Shown: positions 49,440 to 57,659 of the stretch, piece after piece | Numbering within the stretch: the stretch's first letter is position 1 | Layout of the letters: every line of letters starts with the position of its first letter | DNA from: Actinocrispum wychmicini | GTDB lineage: Bacteria; Actinomycetota; Actinomycetes; Mycobacteriales; Pseudonocardiaceae | Assembly (NCBI RefSeq): GCF_004345645.1 | Contig: NZ_SLWS01000005.1 | Location: forward strand, 496,001 to 560,000 | DNA: 64,000 nt | Reading direction: 5' to 3' | Translations under genes and position numbers: made by a program | Notes under the pieces: generated by a model | The model's input: the letters and a program-made list of their open reading frames with translations, nothing else | What the model was told of the DNA's origin: nothing | The model's database searches: none

Positions 49440-50260
49440 ACGTTCGTCATGTCAGCCAGGCGCTGGTCATCCTGGCCGTGCTCGCCGTCGGGTTCGTGGG
49501 CTACCTGCTGGTCCTGTCGCCGATCCAGCAGGACCGCAGCCAGACGGTGCTGTACGCCCAGGCCCGCCAGCAGCTGGCGGAGACCAGCATGCCCACCGGT
49601 GGGGTCATCACGGCGGGCAAGCCAGTGGCGCTGCTGGAGATTCCCGGCCTGAAGATGACCCAGGTCGTGGTGGAGGGAACGACGGGCACCGAGCTCGCCG
49701 AGGCACCCGGGCACCGGCGCACCACGCCGTTGCCCGGCCAGCCGGGCACGTCTGTCCTCATGGGACGGGCCGCGACGTTCGGCGGGCCGTTCAAGGAGAT
49801 CAGCAAGCTCCAGGAGGGCGACGAGGTCACCGCGACCACCGGCCAGGGCCGGTTCACGTACCGGGTGGACCGGGTTCGCCGGGACGGCGACCCGACACCG
49901 CCAGTCCTGCCGAAGGGCGGCGGCCGACTGATCCTGGTCAGCGCGGAAGGTGGCGACCTCACCGGACCGGACCGCACGGTGTTCGTGGACTCGACGCTCG
50001 TCGGCGACAGTGCGCTGGCGCCGGCCGGGCGTCCCCGCACCCAACTGCCCGAAGAGGCGCCGTTGAAGAGCGACCGGGGCGCGTTGGTCGAACTGGTGCT
50101 GTGGCTGCAGGCGCTGGTGCTGGCCGCCGGTCTGGTCGCGTGGGCGCGGCTTCGCTGGGGCCGTTGGGAGACGTGGCTGGTCGGCCTGCCGGTGGTGGTG
50201 GCGGCCACCTGGCAGGTCTACCAGGCCGCCGCCGTCGCGCTGCTGCCCAACCTGTTGTGA
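49436..50260 (+). CDS. Sortase-fold membrane protein lacking catalytic His and Cys
   Basis: A 274-residue protein with an N-terminal membrane helix (8-27), a sortase-like domain (about 55-195) and two C-terminal membrane helices (about 220-272). The sortase pattern is evident: EAPGHRRTTPLPGQPG followed by SVLMG, where class E/F sortases read VIAGH, and later RLILVSA, where they read LTLVTC. Here the catalytic His is Arg111 and the catalytic Cys is Ala170; the Arg of DRTVFVDS (Arg180) is retained. A transpeptidase reaction is therefore not possible by the known mechanism. Its ATG overlaps the stop of the preceding anchored protein. It may have become a structural partner of the two tethered proteins. 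Confidence 0.8.
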   Translation: MNVRHVSQALVILAVLAVGFVGYLLVLSPIQQDRSQTVLYAQARQQLAETSMPTGGVITAGKPVALLEIPGLKMTQVVVEGTTGTELAEAPGHRRTTPLPGQPGTSVLMGRAATFGGPFKEISKLQEGDEVTATTGQGRFTYRVDRVRRDGDPTPPVLPKGGGRLILVSAEGGDLTGPDRTVFVDSTLVGDSALAPAGRPRTQLPEEAPLKSDRGALVELVLWLQALVLAAGLVAWARLRWGRWETWLVGLPVVVAATWQVYQAAAVALLPNLL

Positions 50261-50264
50261 GGCG

Positions 50265-51098
50265 TCAGCCGAAGCGGCCGTTGACGTAGTCCTCGGTGCG
50301 TGGGTCGACCGGGTTGGCGAACATCACCTCGGTCGGCCCGGCCTCCACGATCTCGCCCGGCGCGCCGTCCTCGGCCAGGAAGAACGCGCACTGCTGGGAG
50401 ACCCGGGCGGCCTGCTGCATGTTGTGGGTGACGATGACGATCGTCACCTCGGCCCGCAGTTCCGCGATCGTCTCCTCGATCCGCCGGGTCGACGTCGGGT
50501 CCAACGCCGAGCACGGCTCGTCCATCAGCAACACGTCGGGCCGGACGGCCAGTGAGCGCGCGATGCACAGCCGTTGCTGCTGGCCGCCGGACAAAGCGCC
50601 GCCGGGTTGCCTGAGCCGGTCCCGGACCTCCTTCCACAGCCCCGCTTTCGTCAGGCACTGTTCCACCAGGTCCAGCTTTGCCGACCGGGACGCCTTGGCG
50701 CCGGTCAGCTTCAGCCCCGCGGTCACGTTGTCCGCGATGGACATCGCCGGGAACGGGTTGGGCTTCTGGAACACCATGCCGATCCGGCGGCGGGTCTCGG
50801 TGATCCGCCGGCCCTGTTCGTAGATGTCCCGGCCGTCCAGCAGGACCTCGCCGGCCAGCGACGCGCTCGGCACCAGCTCGTGCATCCGGTTGAGAATCCG
50901 GAGAAACGTGGACTTGCCGCAGCCGGACGGTCCGATCAGCGCGGTCACACCACCGGCCGACATGGTCAGGGACACCCGTTGCAGCACCTTGTGGTTGCCG
51001 AACCACGCGGAGATGCCGACGGCCTGGAGCGTGCTCCCGCCCGGCTCGACGAACTCGTCGACCGTGGTGGGTGTCAGCTCCTCGGTGTCAGTGGACAC
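50265..51098 (-). CDS. pstB: Phosphate ABC transporter ATPase PstB
   Basis: PstB energises phosphate import. The 277-residue protein has all motifs intact: WFGNHKVL typical of PstB, Walker [11 protein letters not shown]-loop [10 protein letters not shown] (PstB-specific), signature LSGGQQQRL, Walker [12 protein letters not shown] and switch His in [13 protein letters not shown]. It is convergent with the pstC-sortase-like operon, ending 5 bp from its last stop, instead of being the last gene of that operon as is usual. Its own promoter region carries the same GTTCACC-N9-GTTGCC element as pstC, which would keep the two units in step. The start is GTG 51098. Confidence 0.95.
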   Translation of the reverse strand: MSTDTEELTPTTVDEFVEPGGSTLQAVGISAWFGNHKVLQRVSLTMSAGGVTALIGPSGCGKSTFLRILNRMHELVPSASLAGEVLLDGRDIYEQGRRITETRRRIGMVFQKPNPFPAMSIADNVTAGLKLTGAKASRSAKLDLVEQCLTKAGLWKEVRDRLRQPGGALSGGQQQRLCIARSLAVRPDVLLMDEPCSALDPTSTRRIEETIAELRAEVTIVIVTHNMQQAARVSQQCAFFLAEDGAPGEIVEAGPTEVMFANPVDPRTEDYVNGRFG

Positions 51099-51149
51099 GG
51101 ATACTCCCTTGTGGACAGTGCGCGTGCGTCAGGCCTGCAAGCTATGCCG

Positions 51150-51184
51150 GGCAACCGACCGGTCGGTGAACAGGAGGTTCACCG
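51150..51184. promoter_or_regulatory. Pho-box-like element and inverted repeat between pstB and the third binding protein
   Basis: On the minus strand, GTTCACC-N9-GTTGCC (51150-51171) has the same spacing as the element ahead of pstC. The GTTCACC also forms an inverted repeat, CGGTGAAC-N5-GTTCACCG (51164-51184), so a second GTTCACC faces the plus-strand gene. Either bidirectional control or a hairpin is possible. A 14 bp palindrome GCCCCGATCGGGGC follows at 51299-51312. The rest of 51099-51341 shows no gene. Confidence 0.55.
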
Positions 51185-51341
51185 GACATGGCCCCGTTAC
51201 CAGTTTGTTGCTCGTTAAGCAGCTAGGCGTGTGGCGAGAAACCAGTTTTCGCACGATCAAGGTGGTCGGCCCAGTGCGGGTGAGGGACGGTTGTCCTAGC
51301 CCCGATCGGGGCAAAACCGTTGAAGGACAAGGAGATTGTTG

Positions 51342-52331
51342 ATGCGCTCCATCCTCGGGAAGGCAGCGGTCACCCTCGGCGCCGCAGCGGCCGTGCTCGG
51401 TCTCGCCGCAGGCAACGCGGTCGCCGACCCCGGCGCCACGCCGCTGACCGGCGACATCGTGGGCGTCGGCTCGGACACCACCGAGTTCGTGTTGAACGGC
51501 CTGGCCGCTCAGTACAACAGCGAGCACGCGCGGCCGGCCGACTGGCTGGCGTCGTGGGACGCCACCGGCTCCGGCTCGATCACGACCAAGGCCGGCGCCC
51601 CGGCGCCCATCACGCGGCCGAACGGCTCCAGCGCCGGCATCAACGCGCTGATCGCCGACGGCACCGCGCACAACATCGACTTCGCGCGGTCCTCGCGGTT
51701 CGTCGGCTCGAACCCGGCCGAGGCGAACTACCGGTTCCTGCAGTTCGCGCGGGACGGCCTGACCTACGCCACGGCCACCACGTCCAACGTGCCGACCACG
51801 CGGACGACCCTGCAGCTCAACGACATCTACAGCCGCAGCACGCCGAACTGCGTGCCGCTGGTGAAGCCGTACATCCCGCAGTCCGGTTCCGGCACCCGGT
51901 CGTTCTTCCTGGCCAGCATCGGCCTGTCCGAGGCCACCCTGGGCAACTGCGCGCAGGTCTCGCAGGAGCACGACCCGGCGGTCATCCTGAACGACCCGAA
52001 CGCCATCGCGCCGTTCTCGGTGGCCCGCGGCTGGGGCGTCACCGGCCTGAAGCTGAACAAGATCGACGACTCGGTCCGGCCGGCCGGTCTGCCGGCCAAC
52101 GTGACCGCGACCGACACCCCGCCGAACGGTGCCGTCTCGCCGATCACGGTGTACGACCGGGGCCTCTACAACGTGGTCCGCAACGATGACGCCACCCAGG
52201 CGAAGTACTCGAACGTCTTCGGGCCGTCCGGCTGGATCTGCACCGACTCGGACGCCAAGGCCGTCATCACCGGCCAGCACTTCCGGCTCGCCTCGGCACT
52301 GAGCTGCGGCCGCCACACCTCCGCCAAGTAG
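51342..52331 (+). CDS. Third PstS-like substrate-binding protein
   Basis: A 329-residue secreted protein with a Sec signal peptide (cleavage after VADP region, about residue 27) and a PBP-like fold resembling PstS: GVGSDTTEFVLNGL at the start, the phosphate-type SGSGTRSFFL motif in the middle, and domain-swap strands around PFSVARGWG. Two Cys near the C-terminus (CTDS and LSCG) could pair. It has neither a lipobox nor a C-terminal anchor, so it would be free in the cell wall. ATG 51342 has AAGGAGA upstream. It is transcribed away from pstB. Phosphate is the likely ligand, but this is inferred from family and neighbourhood. Confidence 0.8.
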   Translation: MRSILGKAAVTLGAAAAVLGLAAGNAVADPGATPLTGDIVGVGSDTTEFVLNGLAAQYNSEHARPADWLASWDATGSGSITTKAGAPAPITRPNGSSAGINALIADGTAHNIDFARSSRFVGSNPAEANYRFLQFARDGLTYATATTSNVPTTRTTLQLNDIYSRSTPNCVPLVKPYIPQSGSGTRSFFLASIGLSEATLGNCAQVSQEHDPAVILNDPNAIAPFSVARGWGVTGLKLNKIDDSVRPAGLPANVTATDTPPNGAVSPITVYDRGLYNVVRNDDATQAKYSNVFGPSGWICTDSDAKAVITGQHFRLASALSCGRHTSAK

Positions 52332-52348
52332 TCCCGCTCGACCTGGCG

Positions 52349-52380
52349 ACGGCCGCTCTGTCCACGGACAGGGCGGCCGT
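52349..52380. terminator. Bidirectional hairpin terminator
   Basis: ACGGCCGC-T-CTGTCC pairs with GGACAG-G-GCGGCCGT around a minimal loop, followed by TTCT on the plus strand. It lies between the convergent binding-protein and TPR genes, 18 bp after the former's stop. Confidence 0.8.
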
Positions 52381-52382
52381 TT

Positions 52383-52757
52383 CTACCGGTCCTCGTTGAG
52401 CGCGATCCTGGCGTTCACCTCGCTGAGCGCCTCGTGGTACTCCGGGACCGGGTTCATCGCGGTGGCCAACCGGTACTGCCGGCGGGCCTCGACGAACCTG
52501 CTCTGCCGTTGCAGCGCGCGGCCGAGCGCGAAATGGGCGTAGTGGTCCGTCGGGTCCAGTTCGATCACCCGCCGGAACGCCTCCTCGGCCCGGCGCAACT
52601 GGGCGGAGCCCAGGTAGGCCCGGCCGGCCAGCAGCTGCACGCTCGGTTTGTCCGGTTCGGCCTCGAGCAGTGGTGCCAGCGCCGCGAGGGCGTCCAGTGG
52701 GCGGCGCTGGGAGACCAGGAACTCCGCCATCCGAAACGCCTGCACCATGTCCGTCAT
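52383..52757 (-). CDS. Small TPR protein
   Basis: A 124-residue cytoplasmic protein made almost wholly of tetratricopeptide repeats: three helix pairs with the W/LxxLGxxxxxxxxxxxA(L)xxP spacing (e.g. LAGRAYLGSAQLRRAEEAFRRVIELDPTDHYAHFALGRAL). Protein-protein contacts are its likely role; the partner is unknown. ATG 52757 or 52748 may start it. It is convergent with the third binding-protein gene and divergent from eno. Confidence 0.8.
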   Translation of the reverse strand: MTDMVQAFRMAEFLVSQRRPLDALAALAPLLEAEPDKPSVQLLAGRAYLGSAQLRRAEEAFRRVIELDPTDHYAHFALGRALQRQSRFVEARRQYRLATAMNPVPEYHEALSEVNARIALNEDR

Positions 52758-52875
52758 GATCGCCTTACGCTACGCGTCGTTCGCCTGCTGTTCGACTGCC
52801 GTCCGAGTGGCGGGACCAATCTCACCTCGCCTTGCGTGCCTTCGACCGGGCCGTCCACCCGCACAGCTAGTCTAG

Positions 52876-54198
<1,323 letters not shown>

Positions 54199-54202
54199 CG
54201 GC

Positions 54203-54658
54203 ATGAGCGAGACCAGCGACGACCGGCCGGAGCGCGCCTCTCGCAGGCGGCCAGCTCCGCGGCGTCGCTGGTTCACGCGCGGCTGGTTCGGCATCTCGAC
54301 CACCAGACGGGCCGCGGTGGTCGCCACAGTGGTGTGCGCGCTGGCGCTCTCGATCGCTGTCCCGCTGCGCACGTACTTGTCCCAACGGGACGACGTCGCC
54401 GCCCAGGAGAAACGTCAGGCAGAGCTGCGCGCGCAGGTCCAGGAGCTGGAGGAGCGCAAGGCGCAGCTGTCCGACCCGGCGCAGATCCAGGCCGAGGCGC
54501 GCCGCCGGCTGCGGTACGTCATGCCGGGGGAGACCCCGTACATGGTGCAGCTGCCGGGCGACAACGGGATGCAGTCGAGCCGCCAGACCCCGCAGGCGCC
54601 AGGACCGCAACAGCCCTGGTTCCAGAACCTGTGGGACTCGGTCATAGGAAGCAGATAG
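54203..54658 (+). CDS. Septum formation initiator DivIC/FtsB-like protein
   Basis: A 151-residue bitopic membrane protein of the division apparatus. It has a basic Arg/Pro-rich cytoplasmic N-terminus (about 40 residues), one membrane segment (about 38-58), an extracytoplasmic coiled coil (about 65-95; QRDDVAAQEKRQAELRAQVQELEERKAQLSDPAQIQAEARRRL) ending in the family's YVMPGETPY, then a Pro/Gln-rich tail. It corresponds to Rv1024. It starts 4 bp after eno and ends one base before the DUF501 start, so all three are translationally linked. Confidence 0.9.
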   Translation: MSETSDDRPERASRRRPAPRRRWFTRGWFGISTTRRAAVVATVVCALALSIAVPLRTYLSQRDDVAAQEKRQAELRAQVQELEERKAQLSDPAQIQAEARRRLRYVMPGETPYMVQLPGDNGMQSSRQTPQAPGPQQPWFQNLWDSVIGSR

Positions 54659-54659
54659 C

Positions 54660-55160
54660 GTGCGCTTGGAACCGGTCACGGACGAGGACCGTCAGACGAT
54701 CGCGGCACAGTTGGGGCGGGCGCCACGCGCGTTGCGGGCCGTCGCCTACAGGTGTCCGAGCGGTCATCCCGCGGTTGTCCAGACCTCGCCACGGCTGGAG
54801 GACGGCACGCCGTTCCCCACGCTGTACTACCTCACGTGCCCACGGCTGACGTCACTCTGCAGCACCCTGGAAGCACAGGGAGTGATGAAGGAGATGACCG
54901 CGCGGCTGGCGGAGGACGCCGACCTCGCCGAGGGGTACCGCAAAGCGCACCAGACGTATCTGGCCGAACGTGACGCCATCGAACCGCTCGGTACGGACGT
55001 CAGCGCGGGCGGGATGCCGGCCCGGGTGAAGTGCCTGCACGTCCATCTGGCACACGCGCTGGCCAGCGGATCCGGGGTGAACCCGATCGGCGACGAGATC
55101 ATCGCCCTGATCGACGGCGGTTGGCCGGCCGGAGATTGTCAGGCAGCTAACAACCGGTAG
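54660..55160 (+). CDS. DUF501 family protein
   Basis: A 166-residue conserved actinobacterial protein of unknown function (Rv1025 family). It opens EPVTDEDRQTIAAQLGRAPRALRAVAYRCPSGHPAVVQTSPRL and has the later LYYLTCPRL and KCLHVHLAHAL motifs. The repeated Cys and His could bind metal or form a catalytic site, but none is established. GTG 54660 follows the divIC-like stop by one base. The stop at 55160 is followed by the structured leader of the next gene. Confidence 0.9.
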   Translation: MRLEPVTDEDRQTIAAQLGRAPRALRAVAYRCPSGHPAVVQTSPRLEDGTPFPTLYYLTCPRLTSLCSTLEAQGVMKEMTARLAEDADLAEGYRKAHQTYLAERDAIEPLGTDVSAGGMPARVKCLHVHLAHALASGSGVNPIGDEIIALIDGGWPAGDCQAANNR

Positions 55161-55183
55161 CCAGTAACTGTAAGTTTGCTGAG

Positions 55184-55305
55184 GGATCCGGCCGAACAGA
55201 CCAAAGACCCGTGAAATCCCGGCCCGTTTCGGGCACGCTGGGGGCCGGGCCGCCAAAGGTCGCGGGAAAACGTGAAAGCCGAGAGATTCCGGGGAGGCCG
55301 GATCC
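55184..55305 (+). ncRNA. Structured leader (candidate riboregulator) of a lytic transglycosylase
   Basis: A 122 nt segment closed by a perfect 10 bp helix, GGATCCGGCC (55184-55193) with GGCCGGATCC (55296-55305), the latter ending right at the GTG start codon. Inside it, GACC (55200s) can pair with GGTC (55257 region), CCCGGCCC with GGGCCGGG, and GCCCG-TTT-CGGGC forms a local hairpin: a multibranched fold. The Shine-Dalgarno GGGGAGG overlaps the 3' strand of the closing helix, so helix formation would block translation. It does not fit the SAM-I or ydaO consensus. Confidence 0.5.
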
Positions 55306-56562
55306 GTGTCGTTCGTGCCAGCACCGTTCAACAGGGCTGCCCGACGTAGGTTGATGCGCTTCTTGCGGCGTCGACGTGGTCTGGTCGCAGTGGTCGTCGC
55401 TGTTCTGCTCGTCCCGGTGGCCGCGGCCGCGGACACCGCTGGCTGGGTGAACGCGGCGGACGCGAAGCCGCTCGTCCCGGTCGCCAACGGCCTCGGCCGT
55501 GGGTTCTTCGGCATGGACCTGGACGACCTGGGCGCGACCGGCCAGCTGCCGCAGGTGGACCAGCTGTCGGATCAGTTGCTGCGGCTCGCGGGTGACCCGG
55601 GCGCGCTGGCGTCGTCCGGCGACCCGATCTCGGTGCCCAGCGGACCGCTCGGCATCCCCGGCCCGGCGAAGACCGCCTACGACAAGGCCGCGGCCCTCCT
55701 CGCCACCCAGCAGCCGAACTGCCACATGCCGTGGTACCTGCTGGCGAGCATCGGCCGGATCGAGTCCAACCACGGCAACGGCGGCCAGGTCGACGCGAAG
55801 GGCAACGCGCTCACCCCGATCTACGGCCCGACCCTCAACGGCCTTGGCTTCGCCGCGGTCCCGGACACCGACCACGGCCAGTGGGACGCCGACACCCAGT
55901 GGGACCGGGCGATCGGCCCGATGCAGTTCATCCCGTCGACGTGGGAGCAGTACGCGTCGGACGGCAACGGCGACGGCGTGAAGAACCCGCAGAACTTCTA
56001 CGACGCCGCGCTCGCGGCTGGGAAGTTCCTCTGCTCCGGCGGCCTGGACATGGCCAACGACCAGCAGCGCGGGATCGCGGTGTTCCGCTACAACCACTCC
56101 GAGAGCTACGTGCGGACCGTGCTGATCTGGGCCAACGCGTACGCCAACAACATGACCGTGATCCCGCCGGACACCGGCGTCACCAACGTGGCCAACACCA
56201 CGAACAACACGCCCAGCAACAACCCCGGCACCCAGCAGCCGCCGCCCCAGCAGCCGCCGACATCGACACCGACGTCAACGTCGAGCAGCTCCACGACGTC
56301 GTCGAGCTCGAAGGTCACAGTCACCATCCCGGCCACGACGTCGTCCTCCAGTTCGTCGTCCTCGTCGTCCACGCCTCCGTCGTCGAGCTCGAGCTCCTCC
56401 AGTTCGTCGACTCCGCCGACGTGCTCGTCGTCGAGCGCGCCGCCGGACTCGAGCGCGCAGCAGTCGGCTCAGCCGACGAGCACGAGCCAGGCGAGCGCGG
56501 CCGAACACGCCGCCGCGGCGGCCGCGGACGATCCATGCAAGCCCGCGGCGGGCAGCAAATAG
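55306..56562 (+). CDS. Lytic transglycosylase with Ser-rich C-terminal tail
   Basis: A 418-residue cell-wall lytic enzyme. The N-terminus is basic, followed by one hydrophobic segment (about 28-48) that acts as signal or anchor. The MltB/SLT-like domain (about 115-270) has the catalytic Glu in IGRIESNHGNGG, then AIGPMQFIPSTW and the VFRYNHSESYV motif. The last ~140 residues are low complexity: a Thr/Pro stretch, long Ser runs and two Cys, ending CKPAAGSK. The tail could be glycosylated and reach through the wall. GTG 55306 directly follows the helix of the structured leader. ppx follows 13 bp later. It is related to the transglycosylase at 41042, which lacks the tail. Confidence 0.88.
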   Translation: MSFVPAPFNRAARRRLMRFLRRRRGLVAVVVAVLLVPVAAAADTAGWVNAADAKPLVPVANGLGRGFFGMDLDDLGATGQLPQVDQLSDQLLRLAGDPGALASSGDPISVPSGPLGIPGPAKTAYDKAAALLATQQPNCHMPWYLLASIGRIESNHGNGGQVDAKGNALTPIYGPTLNGLGFAAVPDTDHGQWDADTQWDRAIGPMQFIPSTWEQYASDGNGDGVKNPQNFYDAALAAGKFLCSGGLDMANDQQRGIAVFRYNHSESYVRTVLIWANAYANNMTVIPPDTGVTNVANTTNNTPSNNPGTQQPPPQQPPTSTPTSTSSSSTTSSSSKVTVTIPATTSSSSSSSSSSTPPSSSSSSSSSSTPPTCSSSSAPPDSSAQQSAQPTSTSQASAAEHAAAAAADDPCKPAAGSK

Positions 56563-56575
56563 TAGATTCAGCGGT

Positions 56576-57520
56576 ATGCCAAGGGTTGCCGCGATCGACT
56601 GTGGAACGAACTCCATCCGCCTGCTCGTGGCGGATGTGACCGAACGCGAGGACGGCACCTCGTGGTTGCGTGACGTCCATCGGGAGCAACGGGTGGTCCG
56701 GCTCGGCCAGGGCGTGGACGCCACCGGGCGGCTCAACCCCGAGGCGCTGGAGCGCACCCGGGTGGCACTCGTGGACTACACGGCCATCCTGCGCCGCAAG
56801 GGCGCGGAGAGCGTCCGCATGGTGGCGACCTCGGCGACCCGGGACGCGGTCAACCGGGACGACTTCTTCGACATGACCGAGGCGGTGTTGGGCGTGCCGG
56901 CCGAGGTCATCTCCGGCGACGAGGAGGCCACGCTGTCGTTCACCGGCGCGGTCGGCGACCTCGACCCGTCGGCCGGGCCGTTCCTGGTGGTGGACGTCGG
57001 CGGCGGCTCCACCGAGTTGGTGCTGGGCACGTGGGACGGGGTCAGGGCCACGCCGAAGGCCGCGCGGTCGACCGACATCGGCTGTGTCCGGATCACCGAG
57101 CGGTGCCTGCGGTCCGACCCGCCGACGGCGGACGAGATCGCGGCCGCGGACCGGTTGGCCGAACAGGTGTTGGCGGAGGCGTTCGAGGTCGTTCCGGTGG
57201 CCGAGGCGAGGACGTGGATAGGCGTGGCCGGGACCGCGACCACCTTGGGCGGGATCGCGTTGGAACTGCCCGAGTACGACTCGGACGCCATTCACCTCTC
57301 CCGTGTTCCCAAGGAGCGGATCGGGGAGCTGAGCCGGCTGCTGCTCGGCATGGACCACGACGCCCGCGCGGCCATGCCGGTGATCCACCCCGGCCGGGTG
57401 GACGTGATCGGCGGCGGCGCGCTCATCTTCGAGGTCCTCGCCCGCCATCTGCCCGGTATCGCCGAACTCACCATCAGTGAGCACGACATCCTGGACGGTA
57501 TCGCTTTGTCGCAGTTGTAG
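56576..57520 (+). CDS. ppx: Exopolyphosphatase / guanosine pentaphosphate phosphohydrolase (Ppx/GppA)
   Basis: A 314-residue Ppx/GppA phosphatase of the sugar-kinase/Hsp70 fold, acting on polyphosphate or pppGpp. Motifs: VAAIDCGTNSIRLLV (phosphate-1), the ATSATRDA loop, SGDEEATLSFTGA, VVDVGGGSTEL (phosphate-2), GVAGTATTLGGIAL (adenosine motif) and IGGGALIFEVL. It lacks the extra C-terminal HD domain found in long Ppx proteins, like Rv1026. It shares the transcript with the transglycosylase probably, since 13 bp separate them. Confidence 0.93.
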   Translation: MPRVAAIDCGTNSIRLLVADVTEREDGTSWLRDVHREQRVVRLGQGVDATGRLNPEALERTRVALVDYTAILRRKGAESVRMVATSATRDAVNRDDFFDMTEAVLGVPAEVISGDEEATLSFTGAVGDLDPSAGPFLVVDVGGGSTELVLGTWDGVRATPKAARSTDIGCVRITERCLRSDPPTADEIAAADRLAEQVLAEAFEVVPVAEARTWIGVAGTATTLGGIALELPEYDSDAIHLSRVPKERIGELSRLLLGMDHDARAAMPVIHPGRVDVIGGGALIFEVLARHLPGIAELTISEHDILDGIALSQL

Positions 57521-57615
57521 GACCGTGAGCGACTTTTGAACGGGACCAATCGGCGTAAATGCCCAACATCGTGATGGGCTTGTGACTCGTATCACCTCTT
57601 TTCCCCGGTTACCGT

Positions 57616-57653
57616 CCCTCTCGACCGGATGTCGCTGGGGGATGTCGAGAGGG
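57616..57653 (+). promoter_or_regulatory. Hairpin over the Shine-Dalgarno of the peptide-binding lipoprotein
   Basis: CCCTCTCGAC (57616-57625) is the exact complement of GTCGAGAGGG (57644-57653), loop 18 nt. The 3' arm contains GAGGG, part of the GAGGGAG ribosome-binding site before ATG 57660, so the hairpin could limit initiation. Confidence 0.6.
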
Positions 57654-57659
57654 AGTGAT

